A DNA stretch of 64,000 nucleotides from Blepharisma stoltei (taxonomy: Eukaryota; Ciliophora; Heterotrichea; Heterotrichida; Blepharismidae). Position 1 is the first letter of the stretch. Every line of letters starts with the position of its first letter. The stretch spans positions 496,001 through 560,000 of the forward strand of contig CAJZBQ010000050.1 in the NCBI GenBank assembly GCA_914767885.1, read 5' to 3'. Position numbers and translations under genes: made by a program. The notes under the pieces are model-generated. The model did no database searches. It was not told the origin of the DNA and saw nothing but the letters and a program-made list of their open reading frames with translations. Of this stretch, positions 9,631 to 22,713 are shown one piece after another.

Positions 9631-12600
9631 ATACACCTATAGAAGATATACCAGTTTTATGAACTGGGAACCAAAAATAGACTGAGTCTCCGATAATATC
9701 CAAACTTCTTTCAGAAAGAGGTTTGGACCCAGCGACTCTTTCAACACTGAGCACAGTAATGACTTGATTCAAAGCGCCAAAGCAGACCACTGGGGTGACT
9801 GAAGAAGCAATCCCTGTGAATTTGAAAACTTCGATAGTTCCATTAAAGAAAGTCAGCTCTCTTAAGTTCATATCAATAAACATTGTGACTTCATCTCCCT
9901 CCTTAAATCCTTCGAACCCATCTTTGGACCATCCATTCTTGTGAAATTCTCCAGTTCTTTTCCAACTCCATACATCATGATGACAGTCGCATCCTATGTA
10001 CTCATCTAGGTCATAATCATAGACATCCTTTTCAGTCCTATAAACTCCAATGTACCAATGTTCAGAGCCTCCATCAGATGTTATCTTGAATCTGATACTA
10101 ACTGTGCCGTCCGAGTAGTCTTCAGACCAAATTGCGTTGCTCCATCCAGTTCTTTTGAGTCTGGTAACTTGCGCACTTCCTTCTGAAAAAGTGACTTTCC
10201 TTCCACAAGGTTCTTTTCTCCATCTCGTGGTTGATGCTTCAATTTTATTTTCTTTGACTAATTTCTTACCATATTCATCATAGCTGAAAATAACTGTGTC
10301 TCTTCGATCAAGACTTGAATTTGAATCGAAGACGATGTTAATAAAAGAAGCACCAGGAATTTGCATGAATTTTTTTGTGGTTTGTCTAGCATAAGGATGT
10401 TTGGACTCATAAGTGCTTCCGAGGTTGCAAGTAAGATTCTTCTTAAATGATTCGAATAAGAAAGTTTCTAACAAATCATCTTTTTCGCTTAGACCTTTAA
10501 TATCAGAAACAAGTTCACAAAATTCCATAAATCAAGGCTCCTCTCCAGTAAGTTTGAATTTATGTGAAGCATCTTCTAGTAACATTGCAGTAGCTTGCAT
10601 CAAACTATTTTCTACTTTTTTAGAGCTCACAGCATTATGAAGCTCATTTGCTTGAGCAACCAAGATGCTAAGAATATTTTTGAACAATGGGCCTTTCTGA
10701 TCTCTTATGATCTTATTCAAAATTCTTACAGAGTCAAGCTTCAATTCCAATGTGCTTGCTGATAGAGAATGCAAGAAAATAGGCTGGACACATCTAGGGT
10801 GCGTTATTTCCATTAATTCTTTAGGCATTGGACTCATGCTTGAAATCTTATTTAGCACCCACATTGCAGGCCAAGGATTTCATGTAATTGCAGAAGGTGG
10901 GTTTTCAGGGATCACATAAAACTTATATCCCCAATAGTTAGCTGATTCACTATTAGGGCGGAAAAATAAACAAACAACTTCTCCTTCTACTTCAAATGGA
11001 GCCCAGTTTGTTTCTCCTCCTCTTCCTGAAATGATTTTGATCGTATCATATTTGCCTGGAGTCTTATAGAATGTTAAACGGTCTTGATTAGGACAAGTCT
11101 CACATTGTGGATCAAACACAATACTGAGACTTTTAGCTCCAGGAATTCTGATTTCTTGATCTATATCCATGAAATTTTTATATGGGTGGCTTGGGCTTTC
11201 AACTGTTAATGGAGTCAATGATTCTTCTTGCTTTTCTCTATAGATCAGGCATCTAAGCATACTTTCTAGGCAGTCCTTGAAAAGTTTGCCCTTGAATTTC
11301 GGATTGTCTTGGGACAGTAAATTATCAATCTTTTTAGAAATTTTATTTACAGAGCTTCCTAAGAAATCGAATAATTTAATGATGCTAAATTCTTCAGTTA
11401 TTGTTGCAATAGAGGCTGGGCATTTTTTTATGAGCATTAGAGCAAGTTTTTTGTATGAGGCTTGCTTTGAGGAATCCATAAGCTCATAAAAGTGGCTGAA
11501 GAGCTCTTGAATAGAGAGAGCTTCGAAAAAGTCTTCTTTAACTTTTCTTTCAGTATTTTCTGCAGTTTCTAATAATCCGCATAGTGGCTTTCCAGATGAA
11601 ATCATCTTCTTGAATGGTGTAAGCGCACAATTCAAAGCAGTATCACTTATCTTTACAGCTAAAAATAAGACTGATTTCTTCCCTAAGTTATGGCCAAGAT
11701 TTATCGCATTGCCTTTGTCATCTTTAATTATATTATACCCAAATGGCACTTTTACGTTGTACATTGAAGAAGATTTGATGAAAATGACATCTTTTATGCA
11801 GGATTTTTCTATATTTCCTTGCCTTGCCCAGATGTGAGTCAAAGAGTCACTGGCATAGTCTTCAGGGTCAAAGTTCCCTAAATCTTTATGGCCTTTAGCT
11901 TCTGTGCCTAGAGCAATGCTTGAACACCCATTTCCAGTCGTGAACTGCTCAGTTTTAGCGCATAAAATCATTCTCCTTGGAATATTGAACTCTTTTTGTT
12001 TGCCATCTTCATAGATCGGAACTGCTCTAAATCCATAAGGAACTTCACGAATTGTTTTAACTAGTTTTAACTCAGTTATGACTTCTTGATTTAGAGAGAT
12101 AAGGATATTATGGAAAGCGTTCGGGAAATTCTGAGAAATGTAGTCTAAGCTAGACCTTAAGTCTCTATCTGATGATAGCGCTTGAGTTATTTGGTCTTCA
12201 GTCAAGCCTAAAAGTTTTAGTCTTAGTCTATCATAGTTTTCAGATGTTTGAATGACTTTAATTGTCTTATAAGTCTCAGTATCTTTGAATTTATTAACTT
12301 TAGTTGGTGCAGTTTTGCTGTTTTTACCGTCATATACTTCAAAAGTTAACAATGAAGCTCTTGTGCCAGCTTCCATATAAAGTCCGTAAGCTCCCATTTG
12401 AAGACCGTTAAATGCAGTTGTATCCTGTAGATCAATGCTTTCTTTGGTGTTTTCATTAATTATTCTAATTTCTCCATTTGGATTTAAATAAATCCTAACA
12501 GCTAATACTTCATCAAGTTTGGTAGGACAGACAACAGTACCATTGACTTCAAAGCTTGGCGATCCAGAGTTTGTGCTAATTCCTATATCCACTCCTCCAA

Positions 12601-15600
12601 GTTTGAGACCATATGACAACTGATTTTGATAGTGAACGCCTTCTAACTGCGCTAGAATAGTCAAAGATTCTATAAACTTTGTAGTATTTCTGAATGCAGA
12701 TGAATCAGGAATTGTGGTTATTTCTTTTCCTTCTGTTGGGAAATTGTTATTTTCTATCACGAATTGACCGTTTGAATTTTGGTAAATATCTGCGTATCCA
12801 ACGATATCAGATGCTTCAAGATTTAAAGATTCAATTGGCTGAAGCTTGAATAATAAGCTTGATTTTGGCTTTTCTATTTTTCCAGCAAATTCTAAAATTT
12901 CATTTTTATCCTTGATTCCTTTGTCAAGGCATTTAGCAATGATCATTGTCTTAATATTTTCTTTTGTCAGCTCTTCAATTAGGTGTTTAGTTTTATCGCT
13001 AGCATTCGTAAAAACTTCTATTATTTCTTCATCTGTAACGTCCTCATAAATGCATTTTTCTGCGATAGTCTTTATAATTTTTTTAATAAGCAACTTCTTT
13101 TCTTTATTTCCTAAGACCTTAGTTTCAGCTTTAGCATGCTTCATGATAGATCTCAACAAGTCTGCCCCTTCATTGTCGCTAATATCTTTATTTTTTAAGA
13201 TAAGTGTATTTGTATTAACAATCACATTTTCTAAGTGAGTATAAAGGGTCCTGAATGAAGCAATTCTCTCAGATTTAATATTGAAGTTCAAAAATTCTCA
13301 GTCAATTAAAGCAAACCACAATTTGATGGCTGAGTCTTTAATGCTCTGCAGTTCATCTTGGCTAAGTATTTTCATGGCATTAAAGTTGCTAATCGTCCTT
13401 AAATAAGCAATTGACTCTACATTAACTGACACTGTCTCATCAGTAATAGGAGAATAAATCGCTACTGTGTCCCCATCAATTGCTCTTATGATGCATCTTG
13501 TCATCTTAGAGTTAATTAGTTTTGCTTCAGCCAGCTCAATTGGATCGTTTCCGAAAATATCAACCTGCTTCGATAAAATTGCTAAAGCTTCGATTGCTCC
13601 AACTTGATACATAGGAAGTGCTTTTCCGTCTTTTAAGTTTTGGCAAGCATCGTTTAAGGATTCCATAATTGTGGTGAGCACCTCGTCTCTTCATTTTTCT
13701 ACGTATATAAGTTCTTTCAAAAGCACAATTGCTTCATAGCCACATCTGAAAAGTTTGCTTTTTGTATCTCTGAAGCCATACCAGTAAGTCATTTTCCCAA
13801 TTCTTATAAGCAAAAATTGGATAAAGTCGGTACTTGTGCTTTTAAAGTGAGGAAGCGCAGCCCAGATTGCACCTAGTGTTTGAGGTGAGTGCTGGGATGG
13901 AAGAATTGCTTTGAGAATGCGAGAGCTAAGGGCAAAGTTGCTTTCTGCGCTGCTCAGGTAAGTAATTTTAAGGAGCTCTGCAAGATATTCTTCACGAGCT
14001 AAGAGGCTCACTATTGTACTCGATCCGAAGCACCCATAAATTGTCCACAATAGAGAAGTCATATATTCACTTGCAGATTTTCTTTCTTTATATACTTCTA
14101 AACAGCTATTAGGAAGATCATCATACTTGAGAAGAGCCCACTTTAGCTCATGATAATAATCGAAAAACTTGTTCTGGTCTTTAGCTATTGCATGCATTGC
14201 TACATACAAATCTAAATTGCCTTCTTCGTTTTTGAATTCTGATGGGCAATTTTCTTGAACTTTGTCACCCTGCACAATGCCTTTAATTTCTGCTAACTCG
14301 AAAAGATCAAAAAATTGTTGGAAAGATTTTCCTTGATGTTTTGGATTGAACCTTGAAACAATATTTTTATATATGGTATCAATATTGCAAAAATCATAAG
14401 ATATAGCTGCTTGCTCAAAATCTTCTGGTATTTCAGTCCAGATCTTGGAGTGGTCAATATAATACTGATCTTCTTTAGAAAGTGTATCTTTCATAGCATG
14501 GACTGCGTTGATATATTTAAAGAAATCGAAATTTCCTTTAGAATTTTTGTAAGCATCTTGGCTTGAAAGGAGTTCTGAGCACTCAGGATCAAGTTTCGAA
14601 ATTTCAGCAGGAGTTAAAACCCCTTTCATTGCAGGGTCAGCTTTGGCAACTAAATCGTTAATCGTTTCCTTCAGCAAGGATTCTCCTAGATTTTTAGTCT
14701 CTTTATTAAACTGCCTCATCCACTCTTGCATTGGATTCTTTTTAAAAGCTTTGACAGTGTTCATTTTATTTACCCACAACTCCCCTGAAACTACTTCATT
14801 GAGTTTTAGACCTGAGTAGCCCACCTCCAATAGCGATTGATCTCACTTTAATTCATTAAAAATTGAATTCAAAAATAAATCTTGGACAGTCTGTTTGACA
14901 ACTGGATTGCTTTGGCTTACATCTCCAACTGCACTAAAGACTAAAAGCTTATAAGCAGCCCATGCTGTTCTACATAATCTATCTTTAAGGGTTTCTCTTA
15001 ATTTCTTTTCTTCTTCTGATTCATCACCTAATAAATCATAATAAGGCTTGTATTCACATTCAAGGCTCTCCTGGATACTGACAAGAAATTGGTTCTTTGC
15101 ACTTGGTTCGCTCTTTTTGATGAAAATATGTTTGGATTCTCCATTTCGAGTGAACTGACCTAAATTCTCATATCCTTCAATTTCTTCAGATCTGATTTGG
15201 AAATCGGCAATAGGAAGTGCTCCTTTGTGCTCAATAATCAAGTAGAGATTCTGACCTTCTCCTTCCCTGGTTTCTAAGAGAATTTTATCAACATCATCAA
15301 AAATATCAGCTTCTATCAAGATTTTGAATCCTGTAATGCACTGGCCCAAAAGGAATGATTTGGTCTCAACTTCTTCTCCTATATAGCCTTTAGACCAATT
15401 CAATAAAAGAGAAATGATAAGTGGGAACTGTTGCTCGACTATCATAAGATTATCAGGCTCTTTTAATGAGAAGCATAACGCATCTAAAACAGCCAAGTAA
15501 TGGAAATATGAAGATCTTTCTATGGCTTCTGTTTTGGATTTGAGCAGCTCCCTCTGTAAGTACCCATAGATCCTATAAAATGACTTTTGGACACACTTTA

Positions 15601-18600
15601 ATAGGCTTAAATCAATTCCTTCCACATTTTCCCAATAATGGAATTTTACATTGTTTTGTTTTAAAGAGTCAACAAAGGATCTTATTAGTGAAGTTTCTTT
15701 TATAGACGATAAGCTCATTGAGTTGCCTAAGATGGAAAGTCCAAGAGCTCTTGCAATAGCTTTCACTCTTCTTTTCTCAATGGTGTCAACAATTTTTTCA
15801 GCTGAGACAGGAGCTTCGAATAAAGAAAGAATAAGTTCAGATATTCTTTTGATTTCTTTAACGTCTTTTGAGTGGCTTTCATCTTCACTTTCATTGCTTT
15901 CTAGCTTAGCAACTAAGTTTGAATTTCTTGCAACTCCTCTTTTGGCTTCCTTCCATTTGCTTTCATTTCTTTTACTTTTAGGAATGCTGGCTTCTTGGAC
16001 TACATTTGCTGCCAAATGTTTCATTGTTTTAGTAATCCCAAGCTCATTTAAGCCTTGACTATGCTGTGAATTGATTAATAAAGCGCATTTAAATACAACA
16101 TCTTTAGAAACTTCTTCAAAGGTCATAGATGCAGTTTCCGTTAATTTTTGGATGTATTTTTCAGCCCATTTTCTATATTTTACTGCATCTTTTATGAGGT
16201 ATTTTACTGTAGATCCAACAATTGTAGGATCTTGAAGAAGGTTTTTGAAAGTCTCAGCAAATTCAAAGATAGCTACATAAACAGCGAAAATGGCTCTTTC
16301 TGCTTTATCAAAATCTGGTCCTCCAACTGCTGAATCTTCTTCGCAAACTCCGCTCAAAGTTTTCAGGGTATTCCAATCTCTTATAATTTCGCTATTCCCT
16401 TCAATGAAATCATTGATAAACTGATTGTCAGAATACTTTGCATCTCCCCATTTTCCAAAAGAGTCAATATACTCTTGCATCGTCAGCTCTGATTTATTAT
16501 TGCATACCAGCTTTTTAGTAGGATCGCTTTTAATAAATTGATTTAGCATCTTATGCTTAACTTTTTCTCCAATTCCTGGCACTTGGGCTAGGGTGATAAG
16601 ACTTTCTGGGATCGGGCTTTGAGATTTAACAAGTGATAAAGTTTTATCAGAAATTCCGTATTTAAGCAGTGGATTTTGAAGCAAAGCTCTCACTTTTTCA
16701 TCTTCTGGAGTTATCTCAAATTCTCCAGAAATCAATTTTGCGCTGATAAATCCAATCATAATCCCTGCTGCATCTTTTGTGGTATCTGGTCATTGTTTAG
16801 CATAATATTCAGCTTGGACTTCACCGAAAATATCAATTTTCCAGCCCCAATAGGCTCTATAGATATCTGAGTGGAATGTGAAGAACAAATATGGGGCATT
16901 TACTTCAATTCTTTCACCATTCTTTGGGAAATCGTCTCCGTCCCATCTGAAGAGCTTTTCTTCTTTTTTGCTGTCTTTCCAAAGCTCTAAATAATCGTAA
17001 TTCTTATTGGTTTTGCATTGAGGGTCAAAGACCAAATAATATTTTCTTGCTCCAGGGATCTTTACAGTGTGGGTAATATTAAGATTTTTATCATAATTGT
17101 GCTGACTTTCGTAAGCATCTGTTGTAGCTAGAACCCACTCTTTATTTAGGATTTTTGGCTTTGGATCGAAATACTGTAGAGATGATATGATGATCTGCAA
17201 AACTGGTAAAATTTTTGCTAAGAAATCAAGGCTCATTCTGGTTAAAGACAGCATGTAAAGAAGAGTTTCTAATAAATCTGCAAGGATGGTTTTTCTTAAA
17301 GTGCTTGTGAGTTTATCTGACAATGTAGACCCTTTTTCTTTTGCTTTTACAATATGAAGAACCTCTTCACATTTCTGGAAAACACTTAATGAGTAGTTCA
17401 TTAAGATTTCTTGCCATTTTCCTTTGAAGTTAGACTTAGCAGCTTGACCGAATAAAGCAATTTGGCTTATTTCAAGAAGTTTCAAGATTCCAACAGATGT
17501 CTCTTCTCCCCTCACAAACTTCTTGGAAATTTCTGAAGAAAGCTCAATCAAGTACTTGAAATAAGTTTCCACTAAATGCTGAGACTCGTCATTATTAAGT
17601 TCCAAAGCTGGGAAAAGTTTGTCAGGTCGAGCCATTTCAAGGAAAATTCTATCTTCAAGCTCTTTAAGGATACCTGATATCTCAACTCCGTCCATTTGAT
17701 CTTTAAGTCTATCTAATAAATAAGACAATTTCTCCTGTGGGTCCTTATAAAAGACAGAAAAGCACGATGTCACAATTTTTGTGGCTTCTTCACAAGCCTT
17801 GGACCCTGGCATGCTATTTATTAGATCAATAGCGATTTTCATAATTCTTGTTCTTAGCCGCCTTTCTAAAGTTGCATTTGGGATCATGTTCGACCCAATT
17901 AAGTGCGATCTGGTGAGTTTTAGCACATAAACGAGCATTTCTGAATAAATTTCTTTCGATTCTCTTTCAACATTTTCTGACTCCCCCCCTTTAAATTGGA
18001 ACAAAATATAGTTAAAATTTCCACTTTTTTGGTAAATTAAAGCCTCCTTTAAATTGGAACAAAATTTAAATTTTATAATAAAAAATTATATATAATTTTT
18101 ATCTAAAAAGTTTTGATATAAGTTAAATATTTCTTCTTAACTAAAATTAAAAATTTAGTTATATCTTTCTCTTGTTTAAAGAATAGAGTATAAAGAGCAT
18201 CTTATTTAAATAAATTTATTATCCTTAATTGCTAATTTTTAAAATTTTTTAAAAAAATTTTTATTTTTTTTGATAAAAATGATATTTTTATTTAAATAAT
18301 TTTGATATAAATTCAAAGCGAATTCTTTATAAAATTTCAAAATTTAATTATTTTTTTCTTTATTTTTAAAGAATTGAGTATAAATAACATCTTCTTTAAA
18401 CAAAATTAGCACTTTGGTCGATAAATTTTCTAAAACTTTTGTTTCAATTTTTTTATCAATAAAAATAATAATTTTTGTGTAAATAGTTTTGATACCAATT
18501 AATAGTGGCGTATTAACTAATAATGAAAGTTTAGTTATATCTTGCTTTGTTTTAAAGGATAAAGAGTAAATAGCATTTTATTAAACAAATTTTATTGATC

Positions 18601-19516
18601 TAATTCGATAAAATTTTGCAATTTTTTTTTTATAAAAAAATTTTATTGATCTTTTTTTTTTTTAAAAAAAATGTCTTAATCCCCCTTTAAATTGTAACAA
18701 AATTTTTCGTTCCAATTTAAAGGGGGGGAGTGAGTGAATGTTTTCGATACAAATCAAAGCCAATTTTTCTAAAATTTCGACAGTTTCATTCTTGATGTCA
18801 AGGAAAAGCCCGATAATTTTTTCAACATTCGCCTTCTTCTCTTTATTTTCTAAATTTTCTATGATATGATCATTTAAGACGTCAAATGATTTAAGAATAT
18901 AATGTGTGAGTTCAATAGGCTTCATTTGGAGATACTCATCAGTCATTTCTCCAGTTGTGATAGCTCTGTCAATGATGCTTAAATCTTCAAGCTTCACTTC
19001 TACATTAGACCTTTTTCTATAGTTTTCAACTTTTATGCGAGCGATTTCTGGCATATCTAGGGGATTATAGATGATTTTGTATTTGCTGATTCCTCCAAGG
19101 CACATAAAAAGTTTCATACTTTTAATACATTCAGGAAGATCGCTAATAGGTTTGGGGTATTCTTTTCCGTTGCGGAAGAAAAGAATTGTGCGCTCATCCA
19201 TATCCAGCAGAAGTCCAATTTTGTCACCGACTACGTATCTTTCGAAGGCATATAATTGAAATCCTACTCTATAAATACTTCCCGTAGGTTCATAATGGAA
19301 AGTCATCATTTCGTTTTCAGGGGTCGAGTCGAGGTAAGGATAATATCCATCGCAAATTCCATAGAAAACTTTGTCAGTTTCACCTTCAATCCAAGTCATC
19401 TCAAAATAGTGAGCCCCTTCTGTCCAAGCTTCTGCTGAAAGAATAGCTCCCCAGCCATCAGTAGCTGTTCTGATTAATATATTTGGCTCATCGCTTTTGA
19501 TTTCTAACTTCTCCAC
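9629..19516 (-). CDS. Giant SPRY/CUB-like protein g1, copy B (near complete)
   Basis: About 3,040 aa once IES B1 is removed, with several TGA=Trp read-throughs (for example 10529, 13292, 13688, 14840, 16787). Modules by position: SPRY-like (19500-19080); long helical region (19050-17240); CUB-like module with DPQCKT and WGWKIDIFGE (17110-16800); helical and charged regions (16790-13300); concanavalin-like jelly roll (12660-12320); UBA-like helices (GLTEDQITQALSS, 12200); MABP/Vps62-like strand pattern (VPFGYNIIKDDKGNAINLG, 11740); further CUB-like (11170-10900) and CUB plus SPRY-like modules (10380-9640). SPRY, CUB-like and UBA modules together recall large ubiquitin-pathway proteins, but no HECT, RING or ZZ signature is visible, so this is only inference. 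The first in-frame codons are not preceded by ATG. The stop is a TAG after GISSIGV once the SINE is removed. Confidence 0.75.
17981..18733. mobile_element. MITE-like IES B1, family 2, bounded by TGA
   Basis: 753 bp insert with inverted ends CTCCCCCCCTTTAAATTGGA / AATTTAAAGGGGGGGAG. The flanking duplication is TGA (17978-17980 and 18731-18733), not TA. Removing it joins ENIHS to ENVERESKEI exactly as in copy A, which has no insert. One end has the end repeat twice, separated by a spacer containing AAAATTTCCACTTTTTTGG. The body holds several diverged copies of a ~180 bp unit (GTATAAATAACATCTT, TTTTGATAT) that look like an internal repeat. Confidence 0.88.
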
Positions 19517-19724
19517 TTGGAAATGAGCAAAAATGCTTGCTTGCTAATTTTTTAAAAGATTATACAAACACTTTAATTATTTGAAATGATAACTAATTTA
19601 ATTTATATTATAATTTTTTGAGATTTTATTATTTTAATCCCTAGTTATACATCAAGATATAGTTTACACAAAAATTTATAATAAACATTTTTATTCACTA
19701 AACAAATGAATTATTTTCCTAAAA

Positions 19725-20696
19725 TTATGAATTTTTAGAATGATTTTTTTTTACTAAACCGATGTAGAGTAAGCCTTTCCCTTTCTTTTGAGCATCTCAA
19801 GCAAAAAAATCACTTATTTTTGACTTTGTAAGGATCTTAAAGTTCGTTAGCATAGGGAAAAGTTGTTTATAAATTGGAGAATAGTCTTGATTTGGATCCA
19901 AATTGGCAAATGCTAAAGCTAATGCTAAAGCGGTACACAAATTTCCTGTAGCGACATAAAACCCAAAAAGAATTGAATAGCAGGCATTTATGTCTTCTTC
20001 TTGGATATTTGGGAGCTCTCTTCTTAGCATTGAGTTGAAAAATGTAAGAACTGATAAAACTACTTGAAAGACCGAAGGGTCATTATCATGCAGTGCCATT
20101 GGGCTTAACCCAACAACTGTACCTGAAGCAACCTGTATGATGATCTTATAAAGCTCAGGCTTATCAGGGCCTAAAACCTTAATTATCCCAAATAGCGAAG
20201 ACAGATTAAAAGATACTCCTGATTTGGCAATTGGTTTGAGGGTTTCCTTAATTTTTGAAGCTTCTGGCTTTGATTTTCTTTTTTCACGCTCATCCATTCT
20301 AAGTATAGTTTCATAAGTTCTGCTCAGGAATTGAAGTTTTTTCGTCATCTCAACTGAGGTTGAGTCTTCCCCTCTGCGTAAGTCAATTTCTTTCAGTAAG
20401 CCTTGGATGACTTTTGTATGTCTTACTTTGATAAAACTTTTATCTTCCATGCTGCACAGCATTTGTTCTTCATTTATGTAGTTCAGGTCTTCAAGATTGG
20501 CTGAAGCAGATGATGATGATGATGATGAGCCTGGTACCTGATACTTATTGAGGTCTCCTCGAGCTATCAGAGCACTATAATTGAAAAACAGTTTTTGGTC
20601 ACCGAGAATGCAAAGATCTCCCTTCAGTTCTTTTTCTAGAGCTTCAGAAGTTAAACCTGATATACGAGTTGCTATGCTGGTGGCTGCGTTACCCAT
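19725..20696 (-). CDS. Small MGNAAT protein s, copy B
   Basis: 323 aa, intact with TGA read as Trp near 19799 (SDFFA-W-DAQKKGKG). It starts ATG with MGNAATSIATRISGLTSEAL, a likely N-myristoylation motif. A run of Ser codons follows near residue 60, then a helical Leu/Ala-rich body (ALALALAFANLDPNQDYSPI). Copies A and C stop with TAG after LPIG. Here that codon is TTA and the protein is ~11 residues longer. No known family was recognised. The gene lies ~210 bases upstream of g1-B on the same strand. Confidence 0.8.
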
Positions 20697-21325
20697 TAAT
20701 TATTACTGGTGACTGAAATGGTTCAAATATAGATGATAATAAATCTGTTAAATTTTTTTAGAATCTTTTAAGTAGAATATTTAAATCTCCTTTCAGCTCT
20801 TTTTCTACGGCTTCAGGAGATAGGCCTAAAACAAGCTGCAAAGATGGTAGCTGCGTTACAATAAATTATTATCCTTAAGAGAAAAATGGATGTATGAATA
20901 TAATAAAATCTGTTCTAATTCCATAAAATTTTAAAAATGACAAAATTTGCTTTGGAAAGACTTAAAAGTGTAGGTAAGTATAAACAATTCAGAATAATAT
21001 AATATCTTGTAATTTGATTCTTTATAACTAGTTAATACTGTATTTGCTATAAAAATAAGATAATATTATTCATAGGCTCTACTTCTGTAACTTATAAATG
21101 GATACACCATTCTTTGAGAATTTAATTCTGCAATCTGATCGATAATGTCTAATAAAATTAAAATTAGCTTAATAAAGGATGACTTCCCGATCCTTTAGAA
21201 CAGAAGTGGTTTAAATCTTGTATAGCATAGCATTTAGGTTGCAGACTGATCCAATTTTATTACTAAATAATTATAAAAATCTTTTTCTAAGAGCGCTTAG
21301 CTTGCATAATAATAAAAAAGACTGA
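20697..21325. other. 5' flank of s-B
   Basis: AT-rich spacer without a credible gene. It aligns with the flank of s-A (5471-6120), including the decayed echo of the s N-terminus at about 20787-20870 and the block GATAATATTATTCATAGGCT. After the IES at 21326 the similarity resumes (GAGGAAGGGGATGATTA), so the flank was duplicated along with the genes. Confidence 0.6.
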
Positions 21326-21766
21326 CTCCCCCCCCCTTTAATTGAAACAAAAAATTTTGTTTTCAATTTAAGGGGGGTTAAGAAAATTTTTGTTATAAAA
21401 AAATTTTTATATATAAAAATTTTTTCAGAGATAAAATTTTATGGTTCATTCTGTGTTTGATTTTTAATTTTAATTTCATGAAAAATTAATTCATAAATTT
21501 CTCAATCTCAAAGTGTAAACTTGCTGAAATGGTATTCTTCTAACTCTCCCCATAACAATGGACAAAATAGAGTTTAATTTTTAAATCTTATATGTTTGAA
21601 GCATATTAAATAGGGTATTAACGTATTTACATATAAAATAATGATTTTTACCTATAAAATTTTCTATTATAATAAAATTTTGTTTCAATTTAAAGGGGGG
21701 GTAATTTCCCAAAAAAGTAGGAATTTTACCGATATTTTGTTTCAATTTAAAGGGGGGGGGGAGTGA
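21326..21766. mobile_element. MITE-like IES, family 2, bounded by TGA
   Basis: 441 bp between TGA at 21323-21325 and TGA at 21764-21766. Copy A has the uninterrupted site AAAAAAGAGAGGAAGG (about 6116). Ends are CTCCCCCCCCCCTTTAATTG / TTTAAAGGGGGGGGGGAG. The left end is itself a near-perfect ~50 bp palindrome. The right end has two end repeats separated by a spacer with AAAATTCCTACTTTTTTGGG on the minus strand. Confidence 0.85.
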
Positions 21767-22179
21767 GGAAGGGGATGATTAGATGTGTTAAAAATATATA
21801 GCATTCCAAATAAAAAATACAAATTTAAGAAATAATTGTTCGAGGATTTTATATTTTTGTATTTATAGATTTTTCTATGATCTTTTAAAATATTATTTAA
21901 AATCTTATTGAAATGCTGCCTTCTGAATTCTAATAATTTCTTAATTGTTAATTTTTGAATAAATATAGCTCCAGAAAATAGCTTTGTTATTTATAAAGAG
22001 ATAATTTGTGCTCATCCTTACAAAGATAAGATTCTCCATCTTAATTATCATTTTATTTAATCATTAAGCTAATAAAATTATTCCTAGCTAAAATATTAGC
22101 ATTCCTTTATTCTACATTAACTATTTGCCGCTTCTATGTTCTTTATTTAAAAGTATGATATTGAAATAATGATTGGATG

Positions 22180-22560
22180 CCTGAAAGCTGAGTTTTGTAG
22201 ATAAAAATTTTTGATGAATAAGCATCAGACTTTTATTTTTAAAAAAAATCCTCAATATGAATTTTATTCAGTTTTATATTTTTAGAAATAATTTCTTTCG
22301 CTTTCACGTCAAACAATAAGATATTATCCAGTTGGTATTTTTTGCAAAATATCTCACTGTTATTGTAGAAATGGTGCAGCTTGATGTAAACATAGCGAAT
22401 GTTGTGTCAAATCTGTGAATTTGAGGAAGGGATGAAGATAGAAAGATATGATGGGCTCATGGAAGATTATGGAGATGATGCAGTAGGCTTTTTTTAGAAG
22501 AATAGAGTTTATAATTCAGGGAAAGAAGGCAGTTAGTCATTGATGGGCCTACATTGGAGG
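22180..22560 (+). pseudogene. Possible remnant of a DDE (IS1595-like) transposase
   Basis: A low-confidence reading. Short open stretches in different frames give KKNPQYEFYSVLYF (about 22240) and VEMVQLDVNIANVVSNL (about 22368), which resemble in character the N-terminal half of IS1595-type transposases common in ciliate germline DNA. Frames are broken and no catalytic triad is seen. The remaining 21767-22713 is AT-rich with nothing else recognisable. It could equally be unrelated decayed sequence. Confidence 0.25.
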
Positions 22561-22713
22561 CTCAAATAAGTACTCACATTATTGCCTGTATTAGATGAAT
22601 CTGAAAAGAAAATGAGAGAAGTGCTGCATTAGATCAGAAGTAAGTTAGATAAGATTAAGATAATTATAGAAGTAAACCTCTATTTATGTGTTAAATAACT
22701 TAATTTCGAATTA

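Noticed and set aside
9328-9685. Open frames on both strands around 9.3-9.7 kb
   Set aside because: They run through the SINE-like element at 9137-9630 and disagree with the reading frame conserved in copy C.
15651-16058. 135-codon plus-strand frame
   Set aside because: Antisense to a conserved coding part of g1-B; hydrophobic only because it is complementary to a Lys/Glu-rich helix region.
18003-18720. Repeated ~180 bp units inside IES B1 considered as a CRISPR-like or satellite array
   Set aside because: The units are diverged, not evenly spaced and lack unique spacers; they are an internal repeat of one MITE-like insert.
19517-19724. Fusion of s and g1 into one gene through a TA-bounded insert
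   Set aside because: Frame-compatible TA joins exist in A and B, but I could find none in C, and A and C have a stop codon after LPIG, so two separate genes is the simpler reading for now.
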